Of a stretch of 64,000 nucleotides of DNA, positions 40,193 through 52,042 are shown piece by piece. Both the position numbers and the translations under genes were made by a program. Source of the stretch: Salipiger bermudensis (lineage in GTDB: Bacteria > Pseudomonadota > Alphaproteobacteria > Rhodobacterales > Rhodobacteraceae); NCBI RefSeq assembly GCF_020171625.1, contig NZ_JAIUZY010000001.1, forward strand, positions 248,001 through 312,000. Direction: 5' to 3'. The stretch's first letter is position 1. Each line of letters starts with the position of its first letter. The notes below the pieces were generated by a model. That model ran no database searches. It saw nothing but the letters and a program-made list of their open reading frames with translations, and was not told where the DNA came from.

Positions 40193-41083
40193 TCAGCGGC
40201 CGATCTCGTCAAGCAGCCAGTCGCGAAAGCGGTGAACGTGGGGGCTGTTCAGCGCCGGCTCGGGCAGGATCAGCGCATAGTGCTCTCCGGTGGCGAACCG
40301 CCGTGGCGCGGCCAGCGCCAGCGCACCGCGCTCGAGCGCGGGCCGGGCGACGATCTCGGGCACGATGCCCACGCCGAGTCCGGCGATGGCGGCGTCGACG
40401 ATCATGTCGAAATGATCGAGCCGCGCGCCCCGGAGAATGCGGCGGGGATCGGTGTCGGAGCCGCGGAACCAGTCGAGCCAAAGCGTCGGTCGGGTCGATT
40501 GCTGCAGGAGCGGCAGCTCCAGAAGGTCGGCATCGCTGAGCGCATCCTGACCCGCAAGCAGCGCGGGGGCGGCCACGATCACCATGGTTTCGGGGATCAC
40601 CGGTTCGGTGGTGACGCCGGGGATATCATGTCGGCTGCGCATAATGGCGAGGTCGAAAGGCTCGCGCCCGAAATCCACCGGCAGGAGCCGCGCCGAGAGG
40701 TCGAGGCTGATCTCTGGGGCGACCTGCGCAAAGCGCGCAAGGCGCGGGATCAGCCAGATCCGCGCCAGGCTCGGCAGGACCGCCATGCGGAGCACAGCGT
40801 CGCGTCCGCCGAAGGCCATCACCCCCATGGCCGCCGCGTCGAGCTCGGCCAGCAGCTCCTCCGCGCGATCGAGAAACGCATGGCCTGCGGGCGACAGGAC
40901 CAGTCTTTGCCGCACGCGGTTGAACAACGCGACGCCAAGCCGGTCCTCGAGCGAGGCCAGCGAGCGGGAAATCGCGCTCTGTGTCAGACCAAGGCTGTCG
41001 GCGGCCATGGTGGTGGTGCCGCGGCGGGCGCAGGCGGTGAACGCCTCGAGCTCGGCGACGGAGGGAATATAGGCTTTGCGCAT
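40193..41083 (-). CDS. LysR-family transcriptional regulator
   Basis: 296 aa. The N-terminal HTH spans about residues 1-65 (SVAELEAFTACARRGTTTMA then LGLTQSAISRSLASLEDRLG). The C-terminal effector domain is standard. It is divergent from gcdH with a 129-bp gap, the usual position for a regulator of its neighbour, so it probably responds to a glutaryl-CoA or lysine/aromatic breakdown signal. This resembles GcdR-type regulators by context only. Confidence 0.88.
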   Translation of the reverse strand: MRKAYIPSVAELEAFTACARRGTTTMAADSLGLTQSAISRSLASLEDRLGVALFNRVRQRLVLSPAGHAFLDRAEELLAELDAAAMGVMAFGGRDAVLRMAVLPSLARIWLIPRLARFAQVAPEISLDLSARLLPVDFGREPFDLAIMRSRHDIPGVTTEPVIPETMVIVAAPALLAGQDALSDADLLELPLLQQSTRPTLWLDWFRGSDTDPRRILRGARLDHFDMIVDAAIAGLGVGIVPEIVARPALERGALALAAPRRFATGEHYALILPEPALNSPHVHRFRDWLLDEIGR

Positions 41084-41212
41084 CGCGGCTCCGGCGAAAG
41101 AGTTGATGGTGGGGTTTATGAGAAATCCTCATTGCTTGCGCAAATTAAATCGTTTCCATCCCGGCACGCGCGGGCGTAGGGTTCGCGTCGAAACGCGAAA
41201 AGGATCCCGACC

Positions 41213-42433
<1,221 letters not shown>

Positions 42434-42457
42434 TCCCTGAAACGCTGCGGATCTAGG

Positions 42458-42481
42458 GGGCGGTGCCGGAAGGTGCCGCCC
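42458..42481 (+). terminator. Probable terminator of gcdH
   Basis: GGGCGG (42458-42463) pairs with CCGCCC (42476-42481), with an inner CC-GG pairing, followed by only TTG. Confidence 0.45.
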
Positions 42482-42502
42482 TTGTGCGTTTGGCCGGGCA
42501 AG

Positions 42503-42660
42503 GGAGGGGCGCTGCGCCCCTGTCGCACCAAAAGTGCGCCTCTCAGGAGGAAAGAGGGAGCGCTGCACCCTGTCGCACCGGAGGTGCGCAATTCAAGGAG
42601 AAGGAGGGGGCTCTGCCCCCTGTCGCACCAAAGGTGCGCCACCAAGAAAGAACAAGGGGG
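42503..42660 (+). repeat. 50-bp tandem array of double hairpins
   Basis: Three units with an exact 50-bp period: TGTCGCACC occurs at 42521, 42571 and 42621. Each unit has a hairpin like GAGGGGCGCTGCGCCCC followed by TCGCACC-AAA-GGTGCG. A fourth half-unit (AGGGGGCTCTGCCCCCT, 42655-42671) leads into the paired A/B cores. Part of the 413-bp gcdH-hlyIII gap. Confidence 0.8.
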
Positions 42661-42777
42661 CTCTGCCCCCTCTTAGCCTGTGGCCAATTCACCCCCGAGG
42701 TATTTCCGAACCAAAGAAGCCTGGAGCACTGCGCCCGCATCTTCTCTTCGTCAAAAATACTCCCGCCGGAGGCAGGC
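42661..42777 (+). repeat. Dispersed intergenic element, copy 4 (paired A and B cores)
   Basis: The A-type core ATTCACCCCCGAGGTATTT with GAACCAAAGAAGCC (42687-42721) is followed 23 bases on by the inverted B-type core (TCTTCGTCAAAAATAC then TCCCGCCGGAGGC, 42745-42773). It is the same arrangement as at 19122-19208. Confidence 0.75.
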
Positions 42778-42846
42778 CGGACCGGGCCGCCCGTAGCAAT
42801 GCTCGACAGGCGCGCAGCGGAGATGTCGCGTCTTTGGCAGCGCGTG

Positions 42847-43488
42847 TCATCGTGCGACTAGGATGATCGCCGCGTAATGGCTGGCGGCGGCGGCAAGCAC
42901 ATGGCCGTGCCAGATGGCGCGTGCATAGGGGATGCGGTTGGAGTGGTGGAAGATCGTGCCGACCGTGTAGACGAGGCCGCCTGCGATCAGCAGGATCAGG
43001 GCCTCGAAGGGCAGCGCCTTCAGGAACGGCCACGCGGCGATGCCACCGAGCCAGCCCTGCGCGAGATAGAGCGCGAAGCCGAGCCGCGCCCAGCGGTGGA
43101 TCGAGCGCAGCTTCAGCGTGATGCCGACGGCGGAGATCGCCCAGGATGCCGCGGTCAGCGCTAGCCCCTCGGCGCCGCCGATGCCAAGCAGCGCCATCGG
43201 CGTGTAGGTGCCCGAGATCAGCAGGTAGATTGCCGCGTGATCGAAGCGGCGCAGTACCGCGCGGGTGGGGGCGTGGAGCGTGAGATTGTAGGCCGCCGAG
43301 AAGCCGAAGCTCGCGATCAGCCCGAGCGCGTAGGGCAGCAGCGCCCAGGTCGCGCCGGGTGCGCCTTCGAGCGTGGCCCAGACGAACAGCGCCGAGACCG
43401 CCGCGACCGCGAAACACACGCCAAGCACCAGCACGACACCGTCTGCAATCTGTTCGGCCAGCGTGTGGGGAAGGGTGTATCGGGTCAT
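42847..43488 (-). CDS. Hemolysin III / PAQR family membrane protein
   Basis: 213 aa with seven hydrophobic helices. The family metal-site residues are visible in FSAAYNLTLH, RRFDHAAIYLLISGTYTP and the C-terminal IWHGHVLAAAASHYAAI. HlyIII relatives are often annotated as hemolysins, but the bacterial role is unclear; a lipid hydrolase activity is suspected for the wider PAQR group. The 250 bases upstream (43489-43738) show no gene. Confidence 0.88.
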   Translation of the reverse strand: MTRYTLPHTLAEQIADGVVLVLGVCFAVAAVSALFVWATLEGAPGATWALLPYALGLIASFGFSAAYNLTLHAPTRAVLRRFDHAAIYLLISGTYTPMALLGIGGAEGLALTAASWAISAVGITLKLRSIHRWARLGFALYLAQGWLGGIAAWPFLKALPFEALILLIAGGLVYTVGTIFHHSNRIPYARAIWHGHVLAAAASHYAAIILVAR

Positions 43489-43738
43489 GGATCTCGTCTC
43501 GGACGTCTTTCCGGCTTTCGTGTTCTTACGACCGTGGCGATGGTCCCGGGGCAGGGCGCCGAGACCCGCTGGCCGCTATGGGTGGGCGCATAAAGCGGGG
43601 GAAGAACAAGTTGATACGGCAATGAGGCAAAAATGTGTCCCGGCGCCGGCATCCCGCGGGCGCGCGACGCTGGCCGCCCCGCGGCATTTGCGCCGCTAGG
43701 GTTGGACGAGGCCCGCCGCCGGGGCCTCGGCGCGTCTG

Positions 43739-44026
43739 TCAGGCGAGGCGCGCAAGCGGTGTCACCGTGGCCCCGCTGCCCTCGGCGATGCGCTCGAGCG
43801 CCTTGCGGAAGGCTTCGGTGTGGGGCGCGTGCATGTGGGCGTCGTAGGCCTCCGGGGTGTCGTATTCGGCCATCAGAACGATGCTGCCGCCTTTCTCGCT
43901 CAGGGCCTCGAAGCGGATATTGCCGGGCTCCCCGCGCGAGGCTTCGGCGAGACGGGCGGCAAGGGTCTTGAGTCGGGTATCCTGTCCGGGCCGGGGGATG
44001 GCGCGGACCATGACGGAACAAGTCAT
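43739..44026 (-). CDS. Putative quinol monooxygenase (ABM domain)
   Basis: 95-aa antibiotic-biosynthesis-monooxygenase fold, a ferredoxin-like dimer. Key segments are VMVRAIPRPGQDTRLKTL, EPGNIRFEALSEKGGSIVLM (shown by GNIRFEAL) and HMHAPHTEAFRKALERI. The conserved His/Asn/Trp-type site positions are partly kept. Relatives such as YgiN oxidise quinols. Alone on the minus strand; a GC hairpin (43708-43728) lies downstream without a T-run. Confidence 0.8.
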   Translation of the reverse strand: MTCSVMVRAIPRPGQDTRLKTLAARLAEASRGEPGNIRFEALSEKGGSIVLMAEYDTPEAYDAHMHAPHTEAFRKALERIAEGSGATVTPLARLA

Positions 44027-44135
44027 CAGTCACTCCGTAAATCTACTGTTGAGAAGTCTTTGCGCCGGGCAGCGGCGTGTATCGCTAACATAGGCGCGGT
44101 CGCGCGGATTTCACCGGGCTGGCATATCAAGAAAA

Positions 44136-44165
44136 CGTGTCGGGACGCCCCCTGAGGGGCGCCCC
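44136..44165 (-). terminator. Probable terminator of the fadA-fadJ transcript
   Basis: On the minus strand GGGG-CGCCCC and GGGGCG-CCC form a 9-10 bp stem (44165-44142, one mismatch) around a TCAG loop. GTTTTC follows a few bases later. Confidence 0.5.
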
Positions 44166-44180
44166 GCCATCGCCTCGCGA

Positions 44181-46382
44181 TCAGGCTGCGGCCTCCTGCG
44201 GCGCGCTGAAGCGCTCGTAGAACTCGTCGCCTTCTTCGGCCATCTCGCGCAGCAGGTCCGGACAGGCGAAGCGCGCGCCATGGGCCTCTGCGAGCTGGCC
44301 GCAGCGCTCGGCCGCGTAGGGCGCCCCGAGCATGTCGAGCCACGAGAACGGGCCGCCGGACCAGGGCGCGAAGCCCCAGCCTAGGATGGCGCCGACATCG
44401 CCTTCGCGGATGTCCTCGAGCACGCCTTCCTCGAGCGCGCGCACCGCCTCGAGCACCTGCACGAACAGCAACCGGTGCTGCACCTCGGTGAGCGAGGGCT
44501 GGTCGTCGGCGACGGGGTACTTCGCCGCGAGGCCCTCCCAGAGGAGCTGGCGCTTGCCCTTGTCGTCATAGTCGTAGAAGCCGGCATTCGCCTTGCGTCC
44601 CAGACGGCCCTCGTCGGCCATCCAGAACACCACCTCGTCGACCGCGCCGTCGGGATAGGCATCGCCCATCGCGGCCTTCGTCGCCTTGGCGATCTTCACG
44701 CCGAGATCGATCGAGGTTTCGTCGACCAGCTGCAGCGGCCCCAGTGGCATCCCCACGAGCTTGGCGGCGTTCTCGATCAACGCCGGGTCGACGCCCTCGG
44801 CCACCATGCGGATGCCCTCGTTGATATAGGGGATGATGCAGCGGTTGGCGTAGAAGAAGCGCGCGTCGTTGACCACGATCGGGGTCTTGCGGATCTGGCG
44901 CACGAAATCGAGCGCCTTGGCCACCGCGCGGGTGCCCGTCGCCTTGCCCTTGATGATCTCCACCAGCATCATCTTCTCGACCGGCGAGAAGAAATGAATG
45001 CCGATGAACTGCTCGGGGTTGCTCGAGGCCTTGGCGAGCTCGGTGATCGGCAGGGTCGAGGTGTTGGTGGCGAAGATGCAGTCCTCGCCCACGTGCTCGA
45101 GCACCTTCTGCGTGACCTCGGCCTTCACCTTCGGGTCCTCGAACACCGCCTCGACGATCAGGTCGCAGCCCGCAAGCTGGGCGTAATCGTCGGTCGCGGT
45201 GATGAGCGAGAGCGCGGCCTCCTTCTTCTCGGGCGTGGCCTTCTTCCGGGCGATGCCATTGTCCATGTAGGAGGCGGTGTAGGCGCGGCCCTTCTCTGCG
45301 GCGTCCTTCGACTGGTCGAGCAGCACCACCTCGATCCCGGCCATGGCCGAGACCAGCGTGATGCCGGCGCCCATCATGCCCGCGCCAAGCACGCCGACCT
45401 TCTTCACCTTCTGGTCCGGCACGTCGGGCCGGTTGGCGCCTTTCTCGAGCGCCTCCTTGTTGATGAAGAGCGAGCGGATCATCGCGCTCGACGACGGGTT
45501 CAGCAGCACGTTGGTGAACCAGCGCGCCTCGATCTTCAGCGCCGTATCGAAGGGTACAAGTGCCCCCTCGTAGACCGCCGAGAGCATCGCCTTGGCCGCC
45601 GGGTAGACGCCCTTGGTCTTGCCATGCACCATGGCCGAGGCGCCGACGAAGGTCATGAAGCCCGCCGGATGATAGGGCGCGCCGCCGGGCATCTTGTAGC
45701 CCTTGGCGTCCCACGGCTTGACGATGTCGGCCGGGCTTGCCGCCAGAACCCAGGCCTTGGCGTCGGCCAGCGGATCCTCTGAGACCTCGTCGATCAGCCC
45801 GGCGCTCTTGGCCTTCTTCGGGTCCGAGAGCTTGCCCTCGAGCAGGAAGGGCGAGGCCGCCATGGCGCCCAGCTTGCGTGACAGACGCGTGGTGCCACCG
45901 GCGCCGGGAAAGATGCCGACCATGATCTCGGGCAGGCCGATCTTGGCCTTGGGGTTGTCGGCGGCAAAGATCCGGTGGCAGGCCAGCGGGATCTCGAAGC
46001 CGATGCCGAGCGCGGTGCCGGGCAGGACGCAGGCGATCGGCTTGCCGCCCTGGTTCTTGTCATCCATGCCGGCGCGCTCGATCTTCCGCAGGATGGTGTG
46101 GATCTGCATGATGCCGTCGAAGATGCTCGATGCGGGATCGTCGCCGCCGTCTTCGCGCATCTTGGCGATCACGTTGAGATCCATGCCGCCGGCGAAGCTG
46201 CCCGCCTTGCCGGAGGTCAGCACGATGCCCTTCACGGCGTCGTCGGCGAGGGCCTCGTCGATCAACGCGTCGAGCTGCTGGAAGCCCTCGATGCTCATCA
46301 CGTTCATGCTCTTGCCCGGGGTGTCCCAGGTGATGGTGGCGACGCCTTCGGCGTCGGTCTGCAGGGTGAAATGCTGGCTCAT
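44181..46382 (-). CDS. fadJ: 3-Hydroxyacyl-CoA dehydrogenase / enoyl-CoA hydratase (FadJ-type)
   Basis: 733-aa bifunctional beta-oxidation enzyme. The N-terminal crotonase domain has [27 protein letters not shown] and [19 protein letters not shown]. The NAD-binding dehydrogenase domain has [21 protein letters not shown] at about 333-353, [13 protein letters not shown] and [18 protein letters not shown] with the catalytic His. A second C-terminal dehydrogenase domain follows. The ATG at 46382 has GGAGGACACC upstream. fadA ends 17 bases upstream on the same strand, so they form one operon. Confidence 0.95.
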   Translation of the reverse strand: MSQHFTLQTDAEGVATITWDTPGKSMNVMSIEGFQQLDALIDEALADDAVKGIVLTSGKAGSFAGGMDLNVIAKMREDGGDDPASSIFDGIMQIHTILRKIERAGMDDKNQGGKPIACVLPGTALGIGFEIPLACHRIFAADNPKAKIGLPEIMVGIFPGAGGTTRLSRKLGAMAASPFLLEGKLSDPKKAKSAGLIDEVSEDPLADAKAWVLAASPADIVKPWDAKGYKMPGGAPYHPAGFMTFVGASAMVHGKTKGVYPAAKAMLSAVYEGALVPFDTALKIEARWFTNVLLNPSSSAMIRSLFINKEALEKGANRPDVPDQKVKKVGVLGAGMMGAGITLVSAMAGIEVVLLDQSKDAAEKGRAYTASYMDNGIARKKATPEKKEAALSLITATDDYAQLAGCDLIVEAVFEDPKVKAEVTQKVLEHVGEDCIFATNTSTLPITELAKASSNPEQFIGIHFFSPVEKMMLVEIIKGKATGTRAVAKALDFVRQIRKTPIVVNDARFFYANRCIIPYINEGIRMVAEGVDPALIENAAKLVGMPLGPLQLVDETSIDLGVKIAKATKAAMGDAYPDGAVDEVVFWMADEGRLGRKANAGFYDYDDKGKRQLLWEGLAAKYPVADDQPSLTEVQHRLLFVQVLEAVRALEEGVLEDIREGDVGAILGWGFAPWSGGPFSWLDMLGAPYAAERCGQLAEAHGARFACPDLLREMAEEGDEFYERFSAPQEAAA

Positions 46383-46399
46383 GATCTGGTGTCCTCCCG

Positions 46400-47611
<1,212 letters not shown>

Positions 47612-47624
47612 TCTGCTCCTCCTC

Positions 47625-48263
47625 TCAGGCCCGGTCCGCGGGGGAACCGGGCATCAGGTCATATGGGTGTTTCCAGCCGTCGAGCGCCTCGATGTTCGAC
47701 AGCCAGCGATCGATCTCCGGCCAGTCGCTGCGGGCGAAGCCGAAGGGTTCGGGATAAAACAGGTAGCCGCAGCAGGAGAAATCGGCGTGGGTCGGGCCGT
47801 CTCCCACGACCCAGTCGCGGCCCGCGAGATGGGCGTTCAGCACCTGGTAGGCGGCCTTGAGGCGGCCTTGGGTGAAGGCGATGACCTCGGCCGGGCGCTT
47901 GTCCTCGGGCAGGAAATTCATCAGGAAACGCGTCATGCCGGCCTGGCTCGAGAGCTTGTGGTTGTCCCAGAACACCCAGCGCATCACCTCGCGCGCGTCC
48001 TCGGGGGTGGCGCCGCCGAAGCGGCCGGTCTTCTCGGTGATGTACATCTGGATCACGCCGGACTGGGTGAGCCTGACGTCGCCGTCTACGAGCACGGGGG
48101 CTTCGCCCATCTCGTTGATCTGCGCGCGGTACTCGGTGCTACGGGTCTCGCCGTTGAAGAAGTCCACCTTGACCGGCTCCCAGTCGAGCCCGGATAGCGC
48201 GAGGGGCAGGGCGGCCTTGTAGGCATTGCCGGATTCCCCGAAGCAATAGAGTTTGATGGTCAT
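47625..48263 (-). CDS. Glutathione S-transferase family protein
   Basis: 212 aa. The N-terminal thioredoxin-like domain has KLYCFGESGNAYKAALPLAL, the glutathione-binding loop NEMGEAPVLVDGDVRLTQSGVI (shown by EAPVLVDGD and TQSGVI). The helical C-terminal domain has GPTHADFSCCGYLFY. It is the first gene of the GST-fadA-fadJ group. It may detoxify reactive acyl or aldehyde products; substrate not evident. Confidence 0.88.
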   Translation of the reverse strand: MTIKLYCFGESGNAYKAALPLALSGLDWEPVKVDFFNGETRSTEYRAQINEMGEAPVLVDGDVRLTQSGVIQMYITEKTGRFGGATPEDAREVMRWVFWDNHKLSSQAGMTRFLMNFLPEDKRPAEVIAFTQGRLKAAYQVLNAHLAGRDWVVGDGPTHADFSCCGYLFYPEPFGFARSDWPEIDRWLSNIEALDGWKHPYDLMPGSPADRA

Positions 48264-48299
48264 GCGGTCGTCCTTTCGGCTGCGCTTGTGGGTCGGGCC

Positions 48300-48354
48300 G
48301 GAGCGGGGGTTTCGCACCCCCGCACCCCCGCGGAGTATTTTCGACGAAGAGAAG
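48300..48354 (-). repeat. Dispersed intergenic element, copy 5
   Basis: The hairpin GCGGGGGTTTCGCACCCCCGC (48303-48323) is followed by CCGCGGAGTATTTTCGACG and AAGAGAAG (48328-48354). It is inverted relative to copy 6, which lies in the same 488-bp gap (48264-48751). The gap holds no gene that I can see. Confidence 0.65.
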
Positions 48355-48567
48355 GGGCTGCCGCCGAAGGCGGGTAACCCGGTGTTAACTTCGAATGCAG
48401 TAGCGTTTCCGGGCGGTACAGGCTGGAGAGCCGATGACCGCACGTGGAGAAGCGCCGCCATCCCGCCGCAGCACTGGCCGGATGGCGGCGTGGACCGAGA
48501 GCTGCCCACCAAGCTGCCGCAAGGGCTCCCCGCCGCGCGGCGCCGGGCCCGATGCGCGGTCCCCCTG

Positions 48568-48619
48568 CTTCTTTACGTCCCAAATACTCCACGGGGGTCC
48601 GGGGGTGTGAAACCCCCGG
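48568..48619 (+). repeat. Dispersed intergenic element, copy 6
   Basis: CTTCTTTACGTCCCAAATAC then TCCACGGGGG (48568-48597) is followed by a hairpin (CCGGGGGT 48599-48606, ACCCCCGG about 48612-48619). The core shares the CTTC...AAATACTCC pattern with the other copies. Confidence 0.65.
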
Positions 48620-48751
48620 TCCTTCGCTCGAGATGGGCGGCGTGGTTGGAAAAATAGGCAGAACGCTGGCCACAACAGTGGCCGGATCCGTGGCGATCAT
48701 GCTGCGCATTGGCCCTCCCTGCCGCCGCGGCTCGTGTAACGTCGGTCAAAG

Positions 48752-48964
48752 CTAGCGCTTGCGCGCCTCCAGCTCGGCGGTGAACAGCTGCAGCCGGTGC
48801 GAGAGCACCTCGCTGTCGGTGACGCTGTCGAAATGCTCGAAGAGAAACGACAGTGCCTCGCCCTCGTCGAGCCCGGCTTCCTCGGCAAAGCGGCGCAGGC
48901 CGCGATAGCCGTCCTCGGTCATCGCGAGCGACAGGCGGCGGGTCAGGCGAAAGCGTTTCGGCAA
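48752..48964 (-). CDS. Conserved small protein, unknown function
   Basis: 70-aa helical protein: PKRFRLTRRLSLAMTEDGYR, then GLDEGEALSFLFEHFDSV and HRLQLFTAELEARKR. The basic start could fold as a ribbon and the rest as helices, which resembles a ribbon-helix-helix layout, but I cannot confirm that. The TTG at 48964 is chosen because GGAGAGAGACC lies directly upstream and the frame before it is not protein-like. It sits 61 bases after the acyl-CoA dehydrogenase stop, so probably same transcript. Confidence 0.65.
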   Translation of the reverse strand: MPKRFRLTRRLSLAMTEDGYRGLRRFAEEAGLDEGEALSFLFEHFDSVTDSEVLSHRLQLFTAELEARKR

Positions 48965-49025
48965 GGTCTCTCTCCTTCGGTCAGGGCGGATGGGCGGGGC
49001 GCGAGGCCCCGCCGCCACCCTCGCG

Positions 49026-50807
49026 TCAGAAGCTTTCGACGTCCAGCGCCATCACGGTCTCGGCACCGCTCTCGATCCGCGCCAGATGGGTGCGGGTCGC
49101 GGGCAGCTGGCGCGCCATGTAGTAGCGCCCGGTGGCGATCTTGGCGTTGAGGAAAGCGCGGTCGGCACCGTCCCCGTCCAGCGCGGCCTTCGCCGCCACC
49201 GCCATGCGCGCCCACATCAGGCCGAGGCAGACATGGCCGAACAGGTGCATGAAGTCATACGACCCCGACAGCGCCTCGTTCGGGTTCTTCATGCCGTTCT
49301 GCATGAAGAACATGCCGGCCTGCTGCAGGTCCTTCGAGGCGGCCTTGAGCGGCTCGAGGAACTGCGCGTCGAACGCCTCGTCCTGGCCCTTGTGCTCGGC
49401 GATGAAGCGCTTGACCATGTCGAAGAAGGCCATGACGTGCTTGCCGCCATCCTGCGCCAGCTTGCGGCCCACCAGATCCAGCGACTGGATGCCGTTGGTG
49501 CCCTCGTAGATCATCGTGATGCGCGCATCGCGGACGAACTGCTCAAGCCCCCATTCCCGTGTGAAGCCCGAGCCGCCCAGCGTCTGCTGCGCCAGCACCG
49601 CGGTCTCGAAGCCCTTGTCGGTGAGGAAGCCCTTGATCACCGGGGTCAGCAGAGAGATCAGCCCCTCGGCATCCTTGTCGCCCGAGCGATGCGCCTGATC
49701 GATCAGCGAGGCGCCCCAGAACACCAGCGCCCGCGCGCCCTCGGTCAGGGCCTTCTGGTCCATCAGGTTGCGGCGCACATCCGGGTGGACCATGATCGAA
49801 TCCGCCGGCCCCTCGGGGTTCTTGGCGCCGGTCACGTCGCGGCCCTGAAGCCGGTCCTTGGCGAAGCCGAGCGCGTTCTGGTAGGCCACGGCGCCCTGTG
49901 CATAGCCCTGCAGGCCGACGCCGAGCCGGGCTTCGTTCATCATGGTGAACATCGCCCGCATGCCCTTGTGCGCCTCGCCCACGAGGAAGCCGGTGGCGCC
50001 GTCGTAGTTCATCACGCAGGTGGCGTTGCCGTGGATGCCCATCTTGTGCTCGAGTCCGCCGCAGCTCACCGCGTTGCGATCGCCCAGCGAGCCGTCCTCG
50101 TTGACCATGAACTTGGGCACGATGAACAGCGAGATGCCCTTCACCCCCTCGGGTCCGCCGGGGATCTTGGCCAGCACGAGGTGGATGATGTTGTCGACCA
50201 TGTCGTGCTCGCCGGCCGAGATCCAGATCTTCGAGCCGGTGATCTTGTAGGTCCCGTCCTCCTGCGGCTCGGCCTTGGTCTTGATGAGACCCAGATCGGT
50301 GCCGCAATGGGGCTCGGTGAGGTTCATCGTGCCGCCCCACTCGCAGCTCACCATCTTGGGCAGATAGGTGGCCTTCTGTTCGTCGGAGCCATGCGCGTGG
50401 ATGGCATTGTAGGCGCCATGGGTCAGGCCCTGATACATGTTGAAGGCCATGTTGGCCGAGGAGAACATCTCGCCCACCGCGGTGGAGACGAGATAGGGCA
50501 GGCCCTGACCGCCATATTCGGGATCGCAATCCAGCGCCGGCCAGCCGCCCTCGCGCATCTGGTTGAAGGCATCGAGGAAGCCGTCCGGAGTGCGCACCAC
50601 GCCGTTTTCCAGCGTGCAACCCTGCGCGTCGCCCACGGGGTTCAGCGGGGCGAGCACGTTCTCGGCGAGTTTCGCCGCCTCGTCGAGGATCGCCGCGGTG
50701 GTGTCGCGGTCGAGCTCGTCATAGCCCGGAATGCCGGTGCTGCTGACATCGAGGACGTCGTGCAGCACGAACTGCATGTCCTTCACGGGGGCGGTGTAGC
50801 TCGGCAT
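49026..50807 (-). CDS. Acyl-CoA dehydrogenase, long DmdC-like type
   Basis: 593-aa FAD enzyme with the extra C-terminal domain of the DmdC/large ACAD group. [35 protein letters not shown] and [15 protein letters not shown] form the substrate/FAD site. The catalytic Glu is in [20 protein letters not shown]. DmdC acts on methylmercaptopropionyl-CoA in DMSP breakdown, but paralogs act on other acyl-CoAs, so the substrate is open. The ATG follows AAGGAGGAGAG. A MerR gene starts its group 32 bases upstream on the same strand. Confidence 0.9.
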   Translation of the reverse strand: MPSYTAPVKDMQFVLHDVLDVSSTGIPGYDELDRDTTAAILDEAAKLAENVLAPLNPVGDAQGCTLENGVVRTPDGFLDAFNQMREGGWPALDCDPEYGGQGLPYLVSTAVGEMFSSANMAFNMYQGLTHGAYNAIHAHGSDEQKATYLPKMVSCEWGGTMNLTEPHCGTDLGLIKTKAEPQEDGTYKITGSKIWISAGEHDMVDNIIHLVLAKIPGGPEGVKGISLFIVPKFMVNEDGSLGDRNAVSCGGLEHKMGIHGNATCVMNYDGATGFLVGEAHKGMRAMFTMMNEARLGVGLQGYAQGAVAYQNALGFAKDRLQGRDVTGAKNPEGPADSIMVHPDVRRNLMDQKALTEGARALVFWGASLIDQAHRSGDKDAEGLISLLTPVIKGFLTDKGFETAVLAQQTLGGSGFTREWGLEQFVRDARITMIYEGTNGIQSLDLVGRKLAQDGGKHVMAFFDMVKRFIAEHKGQDEAFDAQFLEPLKAASKDLQQAGMFFMQNGMKNPNEALSGSYDFMHLFGHVCLGLMWARMAVAAKAALDGDGADRAFLNAKIATGRYYMARQLPATRTHLARIESGAETVMALDVESF

Positions 50808-50839
50808 ATCTCTCCTCCTTCATGCCTCCGGCCGATGGA

Positions 50840-51238
50840 TCAGCCGGCCTTTTTCTGCTGCAGCTGCTGGAGCATCCTCTCGCCCCATGCCAGCTGGTCC
50901 TTCAGATCGTTGATCGCCGCATCGAGCTCGTCGCGCTGCTTTTGCAGGTCGTCGAGCCGCTGCTGGGCGATCTCGTAGGTGCGGGCGATCTGCGTGTGCT
51001 GCTGGTCGCCCATGTCATACAGGTCGAGCAGCTGGCGGATCTCCTCGAGGCTGAAGCCGAAGCGCTTACCGCGCAGGATCAGCTTGAGCCGGGCGCGGTC
51101 GCGCCGGGTGAAGAGCCGTTTCTGACCTTCCCGCACCGGGAAGAGCAGCTCCTTCTGCTCGTAGAAACGCAGGGTCCGGGGGGTGACGTCGAACATGTCG
51201 CACATTTCCCGGATCGTCATCATCTGCTCGTCGCTCAT
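50840..51238 (-). CDS. MerR-family regulator (first of two)
   Basis: 132 aa. The N-terminal HTH reads MTIREMCDMFDVTPRTLRFY then EQKELLFPVREGQKRLFTRR. The helix pair KLILRGKRFGFSLEEIRQLL and a long C-terminal coiled coil rich in Gln follow. No cysteine metal site is present, so it is of the ligand- or acyl-CoA-responsive type. It directly precedes the acyl-CoA dehydrogenase gene and likely controls it. The ATG at 51238 has GGGGAG upstream. Confidence 0.88.
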   Translation of the reverse strand: MSDEQMMTIREMCDMFDVTPRTLRFYEQKELLFPVREGQKRLFTRRDRARLKLILRGKRFGFSLEEIRQLLDLYDMGDQQHTQIARTYEIAQQRLDDLQKQRDELDAAINDLKDQLAWGERMLQQLQQKKAG

Positions 51239-51317
51239 TGGTTCTGCTCCCCTCACGTCGCGTTAAGATGCAGCGTGAGGTGCGCCTTCACACCGAGTCT
51301 TACAATGGCAAATTTGG

Positions 51318-51404
51318 TTGACGTAACCGAGACGCCGCGTCACTTTCAAGTTGACGTAACTTCCTTTCGCGTCACCTGTTAGCGAAGGACATTTCGTTAC
51401 GTAA
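51318..51404. promoter_or_regulatory. Repeated TTGACGTAAC boxes, putative MerR operators
   Basis: TTGACGTAAC occurs at 51318-51327 and again at 51351-51360, 33 bases apart, and CGTTACGTAAG at about 51394-51404. The boxes lie in the 307-bp gap (51239-51545) upstream of the first MerR gene, where its promoter should be. ACGTNA-type dyads are known for MerR regulators of acyl-CoA catabolism such as LiuR. Binding is inference. Confidence 0.45.
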
Positions 51405-51545
51405 GCCGGGCGCTTCGCGAAACCGAATGTCGGGGACGATCAGGCGCCTCACGAGATTTTTTTCAAAGCGCTTTCAAGAACGCGTCATCCGCGCGAAATT
51501 CAACGCCCCGAAGGGCGGCAGGCGGCGAGATTCGCGCCGCGGCCC

Positions 51546-51917
51546 TCAGCCTTCCAGCGATTTCGCGGTGTCGTCCCGAAGCGCTTTGAGCTCCGCCATG
51601 GCCTCGTCGAGCTGGCGCCTCTGCTCGGCCAGTTCCAGCATCTGCCGGTCGGCCATCTCGAGCCAGGCCTGCATCTGCGCCTGGCTGCCTTCCTGCTCGC
51701 GCATCGCCAGCCACTGCCGGATGTCCTCGAGCTGGAAGCCGAAGCGGCGTCCGCGCAGGATCAGCACCATGCGCGCCACTTCGCGCGGGCCGTAATAGCG
51801 CGAGCGGCCCTCCCGGTCGGGCGAGAGCAGCTCGATATACTCGTAGTAGCGCAGGGTGCGCGGCGTCACTTCGAAGCGCTCGCACATCTCCTTAAAGCTG
51901 AGACGGGACTCGCTCAT
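51546..51917 (-). CDS. MerR-family regulator (second of two)
   Basis: 123-aa paralog of the first MerR gene. The HTH is LSFKEMCERFEVTPRTLRYY followed by EYIELLSPDREGRSRYYGPR. The dimerisation coil again lacks cysteines. Start ATG at 51917 follows AAGGAGGAGCAG. It is transcribed toward the first MerR gene and divergent from the thioesterase pair, so it could control either side. Confidence 0.88.
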   Translation of the reverse strand: MSESRLSFKEMCERFEVTPRTLRYYEYIELLSPDREGRSRYYGPREVARMVLILRGRRFGFQLEDIRQWLAMREQEGSQAQMQAWLEMADRQMLELAEQRRQLDEAMAELKALRDDTAKSLEG

Positions 51918-52042
51918 CTGCTCCTCCTTGACCATGAGGCTGAACCTAGTGCGCCCATGGCGGCGGCGCAACTCGATCGGCAGAGCCTTGCGAAGCCCTT
52001 GTCACGCCCGCATAAAGGCGGCGACAGCCACGGAGGCGCCCT

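Noticed and set aside
42503-42660. CRISPR array
   Set aside because: The 50-bp period has no conserved repeat/unique spacer division; the whole unit is similar and forms two hairpins, and no cas genes are present.
43708-43728. Terminator hairpin after the ABM gene
   Set aside because: GAGGCCC/GGGCCTC forms a stem but there is no T-run in either direction, so I did not call it a terminator.
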